From assembly GCF_001649575.2 (NCBI RefSeq), contig NC_051433.1, forward strand, positions 23,032,971 through 23,096,970: a stretch of 64,000 nt of DNA. The letters run 5' to 3'. A program made the position numbers and the translations under genes. The first letter of the stretch is position 1. Each line of letters begins with the position of its first letter. The notes beneath the pieces were generated by a model. The model did not search any database and had not been told where the DNA came from. It saw nothing but the letters and a program-made list of their open reading frames with translations. Origin of the DNA: Kryptolebias marmoratus. Taxonomy: Eukaryota; Chordata; Actinopteri; Cyprinodontiformes; Rivulidae. Shown in pieces: positions 1-12,771 of this stretch.

Positions 1-612
1 GAATGTTTTAATAAAATAGATTCAGTGGCTCTTTTTTATTTATATGTTTTGCTAACATGACTGACAAACACAAGGACAGATGCAAGCAAATTCATTATTA
101 CCCTTTTGCCTTCAGCAGGAGGTGATAATTATAGGATAAATAGAGACGTTGACTCCGTAGGAACACCATAAGCTTGATTTTATTGTGATCTACTAAACGG
201 GCATTCATATCTGCTTCATGTCACAGTATAATAACTGGGGATCTCCTGATTTTCAGCGAACCTAATGATGGGTGTAATGGTTTACTGACTCAGTGCGTAT
301 CAGTCACAACAAAGCCGGGGGTCTCCCCCTTCAACAATTGGTCATGAGCCCGTTTCATCACCTTTCCCTGGATAAGCTAGATAACGTTTTTTACCCGCTA
401 TCATCAAAAATCAAGGCAGTAAATGTGATATGCTCATCATTGAAGCAAACCTTTGGAACCAGAATAATCCAAATTGAATTAAATGAAGGGGAACAATCTA
501 AAAGGCAAACTGTGTGTCAGTGAGGTTCAACGGGTGAGGAGCACCTCACCTCGGGAGCTTGAAGCAGTGGCTTACCCTGATTCTTGAACCCACCCTGCTA
601 TGTGTTTTAAAC

Positions 613-1316
613 CAGGGGTGTCAAACTCTTTTCCACAAGGGGGCCAAAATTCAAGACTTGGTCTTAGCCGAGGGCCAATCCTGATCAATATTTAGTGGAA
701 AAACACAGAAATTAACTGTAGTTTTAGATGTATTATGTCAAATTATTCATACAGAAACACCAACTAGCTTTTCCCAGTGACAAATGATGTAGAGTTTAGA
801 ACAAATATGCTTTAAAGAACAATGAAAAATAAATCAAACTTAAAAAGGGACATCATTGGCTTTCGTTTCTTATGCCTTACTCTATCATCAGCTTTAACAT
901 GATGTTTTTTAGCAATACATTTTATCATGATCCATTAAAACAGCTAAAAAAGAACATTAACAAAATGTCGAGCATACGGCTATTAACATTTAACATTAAA
1001 ACAAAAAGTAAATAGAGAAGAAGACGACAGATTGGAGCAGACTCTGACACACATTAAGTCAGAAACCCAACTTCTTTTCTTGGCTGCACGTTTAGCAACA
1101 AGAGTTTGATCGGTTCCGCTCGATGCTCTTTGTTTGGTTTTCCCACATCAAAATAAAGGGTTACTGAGAAATGAATACATGAGAAGATTGTGATGAGAAG
1201 ATTTCACTAAATAGGCTCAGTTTTTTTTAGGCAAAATGAGAAGCGCTAAATGTTGCTAGATGAATCACTAACAAGGGCCTTGATCCGGCCGCGGGCCTTC
1301 AAGTTTGACGCACGTG
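613..1316. mobile_element. hAT-like non-autonomous element, degenerate
   Basis: The left end reads CAGGGGTGTCAAACTC and the right end AGTTTGACGCACGTG, which is an imperfect inverted copy of it (about 12 of 15 bases). Such ends are typical of teleost hAT-like elements. The interior is AT-rich with no transposase reading frame, so this is a non-autonomous or decayed copy. No convincing 8-bp target duplication was found. The rest of 1-2340 shows no gene. Confidence 0.55.
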
Positions 1317-1321
1317 CTTCA

Positions 1322-1475
1322 ACAACACCTGATCTAAATGTGCGACTGACGGGCGTCTGCAGAGCTCGGTGATATGCCGAGGAGGTCCTTTGAATCAGGT
1401 GTGTTGGAGCAGGGAAAACAACTGAAACACGGAGGACAGTGGGCCCCGAGGAGCATGGCTCGGCACCTCGGGCTG
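1322..1475. mobile_element. 5'-truncated copy of the hAT-like MITE seen at 39,586-39,799
   Basis: The segment contains AACACCTGATC, then GCGTCTGCAGA, then GAATCAGGTGTGTTGGAGCA and a degenerate GGCCCCGAGGAGCATGG. These blocks occur in the same order as in the intact MITE inside gata1 intron 3. The left terminal repeat is missing and the right one is decayed. It abuts the 613-1316 element. Confidence 0.5.
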
Positions 1476-2339
1476 ACACTTTATCAACTTATCAGCAGCA
1501 GCACCTACAGTGTATTCTTCACAAACAGGAAACGTCAATCTAAACAGCTTGCACAAGTAACATGAACCACATGACAAGGTGGAAGCGATTGGGGGACGAT
1601 TCCAGAGAGCTGGTGTTCGAGACAAACCGTAGAGCTGCTGGTTTGCACTTCTTATTTTTATCAGTTCATTCCTTCTGTATTTTTGTTTATTTTTTAAGTA
1701 CTTGGTTAAATTTAAACGCACGCACAACGGACAAAGAAATGCATTTCATTGCGAACGACTGTGTGGAGTTGCATCCTGCAACTGTTATATCACCCACTTG
1801 GAAAACAAAAAAAACAACACTGTGTGTGTCTTAAAAAAAGGACACACTGAGCTTCTGAGCAGGAAGTCAGAATGTGACGAGCTGTGATGAGGACAGATCG
1901 GACTGAGAGGTAGTCTTCCTTACACTCACTCACCAACTTGGCCGCTCTCTCCTCTCTGACATGCCTCGACTCTCAGTCCCACTCCCTTCAAAAAAGGCCC
2001 TCTTTGTTTCATTTGTCGGTTTGGTCTCCAGTCAATCGGGCGCTCGCTTACAACAAGCGTTTACATGTCTTACTGCTGCTCATAGTCAGTAAGAGAAGCA
2101 TCTTCCCAAGCCCGATGTCAGTCTTCTGTTACTCTTTTACATGGTTTCCTGCATTTGCCAGCTTCTACAGATCTACAGAACAATGGCTTTTCAGAGTTTA
2201 TTAGATGAAACTCAAACCCGAACAAAATAAAAATCTGTTATGTTGTCTGATAGTTTTTAAAAGGACTAAATTAAAAGGTAGGTCAGATTGATGTGATTTT
2301 TTTAATGGTAAAAAAAAGCAGATGTGAAATTAGAAATTA

Positions 2340-3636
2340 ATTTTAGAATTTTAGAGATTGAAACAATTTCAGATTAATGTTCTTCAATGGAAAATTGGGA
2401 ACACTTTGAATCTCTCACTATCTCCAGTTCCTGGACATCACTGCATGGACTCGGGAACACTTCCACAAATCCCTGTCTGTAAACACAGTTCACTGCACCA
2501 TCCACTAATGATGACTAAAGCTCTATCAGGCAAAGAAGATGCCAAATATGAACACCATCTATAAATGCTGCTGTCTTCTCTGGACCAAAGCTCATTTAGA
2601 ATAGACTGAGGCAAAGAGAAGAACTGTTCTGTGGTCAGACAGATCGAAGACAGATTTTTATTTATTTATTTTTTGAAAATACAGATGCCATGTTCTCTGT
2701 ACTAAGAGGAGAGGGACCACATGACCTGTTATCAGCACACAGTTCAAATGCCAGCCTCACTGATGTTATGGGGGTGCATTAGTGCCTGCAGCATGGACAG
2801 ATATATACGTGGAAAGACACCATCAGTGCAGAAAAGTATCAACAGATTTTTGAACATGTGCTCCCATCCTTTCATATCTTTCAGTAAAGGCCTTGCATAT
2901 TTCAGCAAGACAATGGTAAACTTCATACTGCAGCCATTCCAGCAGCAGGGCTTCATATGGAAGAGTCCAAGTGTTGAACTGACTCGCCTGCAGTCCAGAC
3001 CTCTCACCAGGTGAAAACATTTGACGAATCAGGAAATGAGAATCCATAAAATGAAGACCCAGGACTGATGACCAGCTAGAATCTTCCATCAGACAAGAAT
3101 GGGACAACAGTCCCTCTAAATCCTGAGCTTCTGGGTGTTTACAGACTGTTGTTATCAAAAACTAAAGGAGACAGAATATTTGCTACTAATGCCCCAAAAC
3201 TCTGGAACCGACTACTTCTGAGCTTCAGATCTTTGGACTCTGTGGTCTTTTTAAAAGCAACTATTTAAACTTTCAGGCTTTTACAGAAATCCTTGTGTTT
3301 ATATGTTTGTTTTTCTCGCTGTAAAGCACTTTGTAATTTTCACGTTTAAAGGTGCTACAAAAATAAACTTTTACTTAGTTTTTACTTTAAAAGAAGAGGG
3401 GAGGCTTCATAGCAGTAAACATGTCCCCAATTTCTGAGACGTGTCGCTGCCATCATATTCAAAATGACCTTATTGCTTCCTAAAAATAATACAATATCTT
3501 ACTGCAGACATTAGACAAGTTTACTGTGTTCCACTGTGAATAAAATATGGGTCTATGAGATCTGCAAATCACTGCATTCTGTTTTTATTTACAATTTTAC
3601 AAAACATCCCAGCTTTGTTGGATTTGGGGTTGTACA
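2340..3636 (+). mobile_element. Tc1/mariner-like transposon remnant with internal LINE-tail insertion
   Basis: Decayed transposase sequence is seen in several frames. It includes a stretch like LMLWGC at about 2763 and a CAAGACAATGGTAAACTTCA block at about 2908, matching the QDNxxxHTA region of Tc1/mariner transposases. The right end (about 3540-3636) has the familiar fish sequence AATAAAATATGGGTCTATGA and ends ATTTGGGGTTGTACA. Frameshifts and stops make it non-functional. A foreign block at about 3150-3385 interrupts it. Confidence 0.6.
3150..3385 (+). mobile_element. LINE 3'-tail-like fragment nested in the Tc1-like remnant
   Basis: The block runs from GCCCCAAAACTCTGGAACCG through GTAAAGCACTTTGTAATTTT to AAAGGTGCTACAAAAATAAA. 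This resembles the 3' end of fish non-LTR retrotransposons, whose coding tail is followed by a 'CACTTTGTAA...GGTGCTATAAATAAA' tail. It sits inside the Tc1-like sequence, so it inserted later or was carried by the element. The exact clade is uncertain. Confidence 0.45.
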
Positions 3637-3729
3637 AGTAATCAGTGAATGTTACTGCAGATTTATTATTTTCTAAAAATTTAACCTTTTTTCAGATATG
3701 TTATGTCTAGCTAAATAATTGTCAGAGAC

Positions 3730-3793
3730 TTGGGGGGGGGGGGGGGNNNNNNNNNNNNNNNNNNNNNNGGGGGGGGGGGGGGGGGGGGGGGGG
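3730..3793. other. assembly gap (22 N) inside a poly-G run
   Basis: N bases at 3747-3768 are flanked on both sides by uninterrupted G. The region 3640-6828 otherwise holds no gene that I can support. It is mostly unique-looking, moderately AT-rich sequence with short T and A runs and a (TAA)n tract near 3885-3906. Confidence 0.9.
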
Positions 3794-6700
3794 CGTTTAC
3801 TTTAATTGTCGATTGACTGAGTGATGAAGGTCTGAACTGACCAAAAGTGAGGCAAAAAGCTGTCACCAATCAGTGGATATAATAACAATAATAATAATAA
3901 TAATAATGCCATACCTGCCTAAAGATTTTGTTGAGAAGAAAACTATTTTCAGAAATTTAGATTTGCTGTAACGCTGTAACCTGAGAACAGTTGAAAAAAA
4001 AACATTTTCAAACTAAAAAAAAATTCTGCAAAAATGCAGTGTGAGTCCTGAATGACTTTGATTAAATTTATTGAAGAAGCTGAAAGTGAACTGTTAAAGT
4101 TAAAACAGTCAGAACAAAGGATAACATTTGCAGAACAGCACTTAAAAGCTATGCTGAAGTAGTTAAAGGCCAAAGAAGTGCATGGAAGCAAACCGTAAAC
4201 AGGAAAACAATAGTGCGAACGTTGACTCAGCACTGACACTCAAATCACTGATGCAGATTATAAGACAAAGTATTTTTACTTTAGCGGTAGCTCCTAGAAG
4301 ATAAACAAGATTCAGCTTAGTCCATAAATATGCCTTAACATGGTTTTCATTTCTGTTTTTTGGCTTATTTTTATTTAAAAAATAAGCTTTTTTTAAATAA
4401 AAAAATAAGCTAACCTGAAGAAACTAATTAAAAAAACTTTTAGGCCAGATGGACGTTAGAAAGACAGAGAAATATTAGGAAGTTCAAATCATTAAAGAAG
4501 TTAGAATCTAAGCATAAATAACGTCTAAATGGATGCCCACGTTATAAAAAAAATGACTGCTAAAATCTTTTTTTTTTACATTTCTTTAGCAAAGTCTTTA
4601 CATATCTGTTGTGCCTAGCTGTGAGAAATTACTTTTCAGAGTTTTCACGCCACAAAATGTCAGTATCTTTATTGCATATATATTGGAGCGATCTTTCAAA
4701 GTTCAGCAGCAAGAGAACTGTCATTCAGTCTGCAGGGATGAAGGTGCAAGAAGCAGATTTATGAGACAGCCTTCAGTCTAAAACAGCATCTTAAATTAAG
4801 TGGAAGTTTTTATCACCCACAATAAACCTTGGCTTTAGTTTGCAACCTTTCATTTAATTTTTTTTTTGAGAGGTCCTCTTTTTTTTTCTTCTTTTTTCTT
4901 CTTCCATTTAAGAACCCAGAACAAAGTACTTCCTGTATCTTGACCACAAAAAGAACAAACAAGTACTTGGGTTCACTGTCGGATAAAGGCCCGCATCCCT
5001 TTAAATAGATCCCTTATAAAGCTCTGTGTTGCTTAACCACAAACGTCTCGCTCCGACAGTCCGACCGCGCCAAGCAGCTTCTGGGCTCCTCGGTTGCTTT
5101 AGCGGGGGCTTGACGTTGATCGAGACGACAAAGGCGGCCAAAGAATGGGCGTGTGAACAGTCTGGGAGCCTCCAGACGCATTTTAGCGGAGCGTTAGGTT
5201 CGGCGGAGGGTTTCTGAGAAACATGAAGGAAGATGGATGACACAAGAGAGATGTTAACGTGACGCATTATTGGGAGAATGACACACCCAGTTCCAAGGAG
5301 CCCTGCTGGACTCAACCAAAACACATGACACCGCTGCCTTAGATGAATGTCATAAACAAGCAGAGAAACTCATAAAGACGGGCGCTGAACGTTACACAAG
5401 AAGGACATGCTGAAGTTTTAATATTATCCAACATTAACTCATTTCTGCTTTCCCCGTTCTGTGACTTCACATTAAATCTTCTTACGTTACGTCGCAGGGT
5501 AATCGAATCACCTCTTAGCCTGCCATATCTACAAAGCAGTAAAGATGTTACCTCTCGTCTTTCGTTTTCATTTTTCACTTAAAGCTGTTCATTTGCTCCG
5601 CACACCACTTTCCCCCTCCAAAAAAACAACAAAAACCAGTGCAGACACACGTTCATTGTCCTGAACGACAGTACACTGCAGACACAATATTGTCCCCAGG
5701 GACCAGATCTTTGCAGATTTCCAGGTTGTGTTAAACTTGTCGGGACCGCTCTCGCTGGTGTCGGAGCAGCAGTCGACCCTTAATCAGCGCAGCTTTGTCA
5801 ACAGCAACTGAGAGCCACAATTATCTTTGTCTATAGATAGGTAGGCTGTGTACAGGGATCTGGGGGTTGTGGAAAGGGAAGAGGCTGTCAGAGGAGTGTG
5901 TGTGTTTGGGTGGGCGAGGTGGGGGGGTCTGCCTTAACCTCTGTGGCTCGTGTTTCTACTGTGCACTAATGGACCCCTGTCATCATTATGGACAGAAACA
6001 GGAGGGCGCCTGCCAGCTGCATGACCCCCATAAAACTGAACAGGAAATCCTTGCTGGCTAATGAAAGGGAAAGACTCCTCTCCTCTGCTCTGCTCTCCCC
6101 TCTCTTCTCCTGCAGTGTCACACTTATGAAACCAGACAACGTCACGTGAATCCGTGGAAGGAAGGAAAGTGGAGGTGTTGGCAGCATTCGAATGTATACG
6201 GAGCGATCGCTGCACAGTTCGTTCACCTTCCAGTAATGCTACGGGCTTTTTTTTTTTCACCTCAGTTAACAGACTGTTTAACAGCGGCTCTTCCTTGCTG
6301 GGAGAAACTTGGATTACATACAGTGGATCGCCCCTTTGCTCCACATCCAAAGTCCAGGGTCTGTAATGGAACAGGACTTTGTCACAAATCTCTCAGCGGT
6401 GTCCACTGAAACGTGACAAGCTCTTTATCAGAGGTCCATCCAATCAGATCCCCGGCAGTCCGTGCACAAACACGCTGAACACAACGTCCCCAGGAAGTCA
6501 GGTTCCTTATTACAGCCAATAAGATAGCAAACTTTATTGTTGTGGTGCTACACATTAATCCACTCTATTGGGCCCTGCAGAGTCCATCATGTGATTACTT
6601 TAGTCATTACCAGTAGTGGGGTCATAATTACTGTGAAGTCTGTCAGGATGTGGAGACAGGGCTGGGAGAGAAAAAAAAAAACCCTGTTATATCTTATGGA

Positions 6701-6823
6701 GGAGGGACCTATTCCAGTTTCAACCAGAAAAGAAACACACTACTGACCAAAAAAAAAAAGAAAACTGTCAGAATCACATGATTTTACAAAAACATGTATG
6801 TGTTTTTGAGAGACAGAGCTTCA

Positions 6824-6828
<5 letters not shown>

Positions 6829-6858
<30 letters not shown>
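6829..6858. repeat. (CA)n microsatellite
   Basis: Perfect CA dinucleotide run, with a TG run shortly downstream at about 6891-6907. Other CA/TG runs in the window lie near 11,310-11,328, 44,043-44,072, 44,351-44,370, 47,210-47,250, 47,528-47,545, 47,738-47,758 and 48,931-48,960. Confidence 0.9.
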
Positions 6859-6865
<7 letters not shown>

Positions 6866-7889
6866 ACCGAAAGTCTGCATATTCATATATGTGTGTGTGT
6901 GTGTGTGCGCCATGTCCTTGGAGACGTCTGTGTGCGTGTGTGATCGCTGCATGATTCACGGTGTCACAACTGCGAGCAGGAACGACTGGACATCCTGAGC
7001 GGAAACCGCAGCACTTCGAGGCTGCGTTTTCCTGCGACATCCAGCCCAGCACTCTCACACAGAGTCACTTGACTGGACCCGCATGTAGGAAGTGAAAGAG
7101 GAAGCCCCCTCGTCCATCCTGTGTCCTCCGTCCCCATCTCTGCTCTGCGCTTCACGTGAAGCCACTCTCATAGACCATCATCCAGGGCGATGCTCTGACG
7201 CTGATGATTTTTCTGTGGGGAGAATAATTTTTATTACATAAAGTACGAAAATGGCTAAAATAACACAATGGCTAAAGTAACACAAAGTAGGCAGAAGTAG
7301 GTAGATTGCACAAAAAAAAGATAAAAACGCTGAAGAACGCAATGGCTGATCAACTGACTGAAACTAAAGAGGCTGATCTCGAAACGTTTTTTTTCAAGCA
7401 GTCTTCAGCAGGACGGTGTCTTCTGAGGCCGTCCAGCCGCCGAGGGAAGCAGATTACGGTTTGACAGGTGGAGGGGGTCAGCGGAGTCTGGCCAGGGGGG
7501 TCTCTCGGCCCCGGCCGTCCCCCCTCGCAGCTCGAGGCCTCTGGCTGTGTTCATTGGCGTTAGTGTACGTAGCCCGGCAGCCCGGCAGCCCAGCAGCCCG
7601 GCGGCCCAGCAGCCTGCATTCCTCTGCCTCTCGCCACACAATGGCGAGTATCTGCAGCATTCCTGTGTCTGTGTCCGCTGTCTGAGACGCAGCCAGGCCT
7701 TGGCAGAACCCAGCGCTCGGCCAAGAGGCTGAGTTAGATAAAGCGTTTCCACCGAGCAAGCCCCGTTCGGAGGCATTATTCAGCGGACTGAAGCACATGT
7801 CGGTGAAATTTAGAGCGAGCAGCCTTTATAATTGGTTCGGGAAAATAAAAAGGCTCAAAAGGCAACAGGGTTTTTGTGTGTACGTGAGT

Positions 7890-8525
7890 GTGTTTATGTG
7901 TGCAAAGTACATCATCAACCACTGGACGAACTGTAATGAAACTTGCTGTAAGTAACCACTGGACGTACGTCGAAGTCTGATTATCATCTGGAGATAACAG
8001 TTCAAAATGGCTGACACAGTTAACTGGCCTTAAAAAAACACTAAAATGGCTGTAGCTCAGCCAATTTTACAGATAATGACCTTAAATTTGGCATCGTTAA
8101 AGCACATACTCTGAGCGCTGACAGCTTTGCACAAGATCTAAGTGTCATTTTTTTCCCCCCCAATTCACTATTTGGTCAACTCTGTCTGACTGTTAGTAAA
8201 ATATCTCATGAGCCACTGGACTGGTTTCAATGAAACCTTCCGATAAGAACCACTGGATGTACATCTACAACGGATTCACTTTTTGGAGTCAACCCAGCTC
8301 AAGATGGCCGCCACAGCGAAACGAGCTTAGCCTGCGAGCTTGAAACTTGACGTGGCAGCAGCCGAGAACCGTTCCTGTGAGAACTTTGTTGTTTTCAAGG
8401 TTTGACCCAAACTGCTCCAGATGCTTCTTTTTTTTTTTTTTTTCATTAATGGTTTTACTTTAAAATCCTGGCATGAAAGGCGACGGGTGGCACACATTCC
8501 TTCAAGGAACGCTCGGGCTTTGATT
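7890..8525 (+). repeat. Dispersed repeat family R (two internal units plus tail), copy A
   Basis: Two diverged units of about 310 bp lie head to tail, each starting near 'CTCATGAACCACTGGAC', followed by a tail ending 'CTGGCATGAAAGGCGACGGG...CATTCCTTCAAGG'. Unit 2 carries CAAGATGGCCGCCACAG at about 8300; unit 1 has CAAAATGGCTGACACAG near 8003. The same order recurs at 9428-10,110 and 18,435-19,090. I do not recognise the family. No terminal inverted repeats or long frame were seen. Confidence 0.7.
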
Positions 8526-9427
8526 AAACAGGCTTTTAAAACAATAAAGAAGACCACGTCTGGCCCTCTTAGACCTCCTCGGCTTTTTCCTCCTCCTCCT
8601 CCTCTTTTCGTTTGTGTATATATGTTTCCTTAACGGAGCCGTTCGTATTCCGAAGCCCCTCCACCGCTCCTCCGCCGCCTCTCTCTTGTTCTGATGGCAC
8701 AGCCGCGCAGACACCTTTCCCTCTTGCTGACTCAGTAGTCAGCCTCAGGCGCTGGAGGCTCGGGGTGTTGGTGGCGAGAAAAAGCGAGGGGGAGAGTATG
8801 GAGGGAGGGAGGGAGGGAGGGAGCGAGAGAGCGAGGCTCCCACATCAGGCCCGCCAGCCTATCACATGCGAGGGAAAAGAGCTGGCTAATCGTTTCTACA
8901 GCGGCGCACCGTCACACAGCACCACAAACCTCGCAAACACTTCCACTGTATTATTCCACTGTTGCTCGGAAGTCCACATGTGATGTGTGCAAGAGCACAA
9001 ACACACAAAGGACGGCTCTGTTCGGAAAAAAAAACAAACAAAAAAAAAACCAACAACCGTCTAAAATCTGTGACTAGCACGTATGTCTTTAGAAAGAGAC
9101 GACACAAATGTTCTCCATGTGCAAACATGACGCAATATCATTTAGTCGGCACCGTGTTCACGTTTGAACAGTCTTAGTTTGTGGTGATCGGTTTGTTGTA
9201 GGATTTTGCTTCTGTGCTCTAAATATGCTAAATATCTAAAAACAACAGAACATTTTTTTTATAATTGAACTGTTTTGTCACAAATTGTTTTTTAGTGTAA
9301 TCAAAGCGACTGTATTTAAAAAAGAAAATCAAACACTGATCTTCAGCCATTAGAGCAGATTTACTGTTAAAGTGAGACAGCCCAATTATAATTACTGCCT
9401 TGCTAAAGGAGATGAGGTTTTTGTTAG

Positions 9428-10110
9428 TATGTCTGTTAGCAAAGTATCTCATGAACCACTGGACAGATTTTAATGAAACCCTCAGAAAGTAATCATTGGA
9501 TGTGCCTCCACAAATGATTAACTTTTGGACTTAATCTGATTCAAGATGGCCGCCACAGCCAACTGACCTCAAAATACACAAAAATTGGCCATGATTCAGC
9601 CAACTTTAAGGATACTGAGCTAAAATTTGGTGTGGTAGTAGCTGAGAGTCATACACCACACATACTCTGAGTGCTACTTATTGCACAAGACTATTGGTCA
9701 AAACTTTAGCATTACCTGCTGGAGTCAACTCTGGCTGTTTGTTAGCAACATATCTCATGAACCACTGGACGAAATTTAATGAGACTTCCACAAAGTAATC
9801 GTTGGATGTAGATCTACAACTGATTAACCGTTGGAGTCAATCCGATTCAAAATGGCCGCCACAGCCAACTGACCTTAAAAAACACAAAAATGGCTACAGC
9901 TCTGTTAGCTTTACAGATATGGAGCTAAAATTTAGCCTGGCGGTAGCTGAGAGTCATTTACAACACATACTCTGAGTGCGACGTCTTGCGATAGTGAATG
10001 AAATTGTGCCTAAAATTGTTCTCAAGGTTTTGACCAAAACAGCTACGACTCCAACATTGCTCATCTCAGACTAAAACTGTGGCCTGAAAGGTGGCGGGCG
10101 ACTGTTCAAG
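9428..10110 (+). repeat. Dispersed repeat family R, copy B (best preserved)
   Basis: Two units begin at about 9448 and 9757 (spacing about 310 bp), each with ATCTCATGAACCACTGGAC, a TAATCxTTGGATGT block, AAGATGGCCGCCACAGCC (AAAATGGCCGCC in unit 2), and a GTAGCTGAGAGTCAT block. A single tail (about 10,020-10,110) follows. The intervals 8525-9428 and 10,110-10,600 hold no supported gene. Confidence 0.7.
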
Positions 10111-10596
10111 GACTGACGGTCTTTCTTTTTTCTTTGTTTTTTGTTAATTATTATAAAAAAAATACACTAACCAGAAAAATCTAGCTTAAAAAAAACCTAC
10201 ATTTGTGTTGTGCTAGGTCTTTAATTTTGTTTGAGGATCTTCCCTGGATGTGTAATTATTATGTAGAAATATTAATAACTTTATTATTTTGTCACATAAT
10301 ATGTTATGTAATTAAAGCAGCTAGAGTTTTTTTTTATATACAGAAAATACTGTTACTGTTAAAGTGAGGCACCCTCGTTATAAATTAAGCATGACTGCAG
10401 AGGGTTTATTAACGCCTACCAACAACATTAAAATGAAGAAAATGAAAGTCAGGAGTCAAAGCCAGCCCGCTGTTCGCAGTCACTCCGTCACATACGGTGT
10501 CAGGTCTGTGTTTTCACAGGGAAAGTGTTTCTGCACCTGTGCTCTGACTTTAGAGCTGCTTTCCGTCATCAGAGAGGTGAGGTCAATCTGTCAGGA

Positions 10597-10710
10597 GGAG
10601 AAGGAGGAGGNNNNNNNNNNNNNNNNNNNNNNNNNNNNNNNNNNNNNNNNNNNNNAGGAGGAGGAGGAGGAGGAGGAGGAGGAGGAGGAGGAGGTGGAGG
10701 AGGAGGAAGA
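10597..10710. repeat. (GGA)n simple repeat with assembly gap
   Basis: A run of GGA triplets surrounds 45 N (10,611-10,655). Conceptual poly-Glu or poly-Gly frames across it are artefacts of the repeat. Downstream, 10,870-11,330 is unique-looking sequence with no gene I can support. Confidence 0.9.
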
Positions 10711-11449
10711 GGTCACACATGAAAAACAGAAGCTGGTGTCCGGACCGAAGCTACCTGCCCACCTCAGGGGGGTGAGAGAAACGTTCCAGAGTCTCCCATG
10801 ACGGTAAAACCCTCTCTAAGTTTTTTCAGCGCAGAGGTTGTAAACTCACAATGTGACCACTTTATCAGCCATTATCACCCTGGCCTTGGAGCTATTACGG
10901 TCATCCAAATATTATTGTAGTCTCGAACTGGGAATGATCCGCGGCCAGGAAAGCTCCTTCGAGGATTAACAGAAAGAAGGAAAAAAAAAGGAAAGAGAGA
11001 AGAGAAAACAGGCCGAGTGAGAAAATTCCTTGGGAGTCGGTGTCAGAGGAGCGCTGCTGCGGTTGTTGTTCCTCTCTTCCTCTGGTAATGAATGCAGGGG
11101 TGATGTGTTTGTCTGAGGAAGATGAGGAAGAGGGCAGAGGGGAAGCATGGTTTCCACTCCGTTTTATCTGTGCCCTACAGCCCCGGACAGTTACCCCCCC
11201 TCCCTCCCCTCCCATCACTGTGCTTTCACATGCTGGGGTCTCACAGGAAGCAGCCCTCCACAGGGGGCAAAGGTCAGGGAAGGACCATTCACCACTGACA
11301 TTACTAACACACACACACACACACACAGCCTCTAACCTTTTTAACTGAACAACAAAAACACTTACAGAGCAACGACGGGGCTTATTTTGAATTAATAAAT
11401 ATGTGCGAGTGGAAACGTGTTAGCACGGATCCCATGATTTTTCTAAATA

Positions 11450-11690
11450 TTTTTTAGGGTGGCAGAGGTGTGGCACAAGGTTCCAGCAAGGAACCCCCGA
11501 AATGCTCTACGTGTGGACTTAAATTTACGCACTCGTGTTATTTGCCTGCCCTGGGACGGACTTGCCCACTTACCCCACCTCTCGCACAGTAACCCCTGGA
11601 GACAGCCCCCCCCAGCTTGGCCCCGAACGCATAAAAGCGGGTTAAAGAAAATGGATGGAATGGATGAACGGGTAAATGACATAAATTACA
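11450..11690 (+). mobile_element. Retroposon 3'-end-like fragment ending in ATGGATGG repeats
   Basis: The sequence ends CATAAAAGCGGGTTAAAGAA followed by ATGGATGGAATGGATGAA. This is a common 3' end of teleost SINE/LINE-type retroposons ('...aagcggttaaagaaaatggatgga'). No coding capacity is evident. The family is not resolved. Confidence 0.45.
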
Positions 11691-12252
11691 CATAACAGAC
11701 ACATTTGTCAGCAACTTCCTGTTTTCCCCAGATTCAGTGAAGACTCCCAGTCAGCTGTGTTGGTCGAAAATGACTGTACTGACACTTTGATGGTTGGGGT
11801 GGGAGGGGCTGGGGCGGGGGATCCGTTCTGTGGAAGTTTCCAGGTTTGAAAATCACTTTAGGGTAAGTGCAGCTTCAAAAGCAGTGACTTCTAATAGAGA
11901 ATCAAGCTCCGCGGAGACGTCCTCGTCTTTAAACGTTGTGCAAAATGTACAGAAACATATCAGCTGGCCAGGAAACGGGGGGGGTTGTTTCTCCAACCGC
12001 CCACCATGTCCTGTCATAAGCGCTTCAGCTGTGCAAAACTGACACCGTATGCGTCTTTTATTGTTTTACGTCGTGCACTTGAGGGTTAAAACTGCTGGGA
12101 AAAGGTTCTAAAATGACGACAGAAAATGTGCGCGTGGATAGATGTCACAGCGGCGGCCTACACCTGAAATCTGTTGCAGGTAAAAATAAAATAAAATAAA
12201 AAAAGAATTATTCAGCAGATGGGGACACACAGTTTTAAAAAGTCACAAAGGG

Positions 12253-12258
12253 TTTATT
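12253..12258 (-). other. Candidate polyadenylation signal for the maf gene
   Basis: AATAAA on the minus strand, about 510 bases downstream of the maf stop codon. The interval 12,240-12,771 is AT-rich and fits a 3' UTR. Assigned by position only. Confidence 0.4.
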
Positions 12259-12771
12259 GATTCATAGCAAATGAAAAATAATCTGCATTGGTTTTTTTCT
12301 TCTTTTTGCACAATCGAGTGTTGTATTTAAAGGAAAAGAAAAAAAAATATATAAAGCAAACTGTGTCTGTCCAGCAGAATCAGCTCTGCAAAATCTGTTG
12401 TTTTTTGGGGTGAGGGATCTTGTCCATTTCTCAGAAAACCCAACGCCCAGCCCCAAAACACTACATTGAGCAACCAAAACACTAAAGCAAAGTGAAATTA
12501 TCCAAAATAAAGAAGAAGATTAATCAGAATGTAAGAGGATTACATGCATGAGAAGCAAATATTCTCTGATTTCAAGTATCTCCTTTCAGACAAAATACAG
12601 GTATCTGGCGGCGGTATAAAATAAAACCTCTCATACATGGCCAGCATGCATGTTCCACTTCTCTGCTCCTTCTGTGTGAGGGTTCGAGTCCTTGTCTCTA
12701 TTTCTCTCTGCTCCAGGTCGATGAGAACATAAGGTGGTGGGGGGGCCAGCATGATTAAACCCCCACCCCCC

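Noticed and set aside
5934..6350. 138-codon minus-strand frame in the flank of the maf gene
   Set aside because: Low-complexity Ser/Glu composition with no family similarity. More likely non-coding flank.
10364..10801. 145-codon frame with a Glu-rich stretch
   Set aside because: The Glu run comes from a GGA simple repeat and an N gap. The rest has no family resemblance or splice context.
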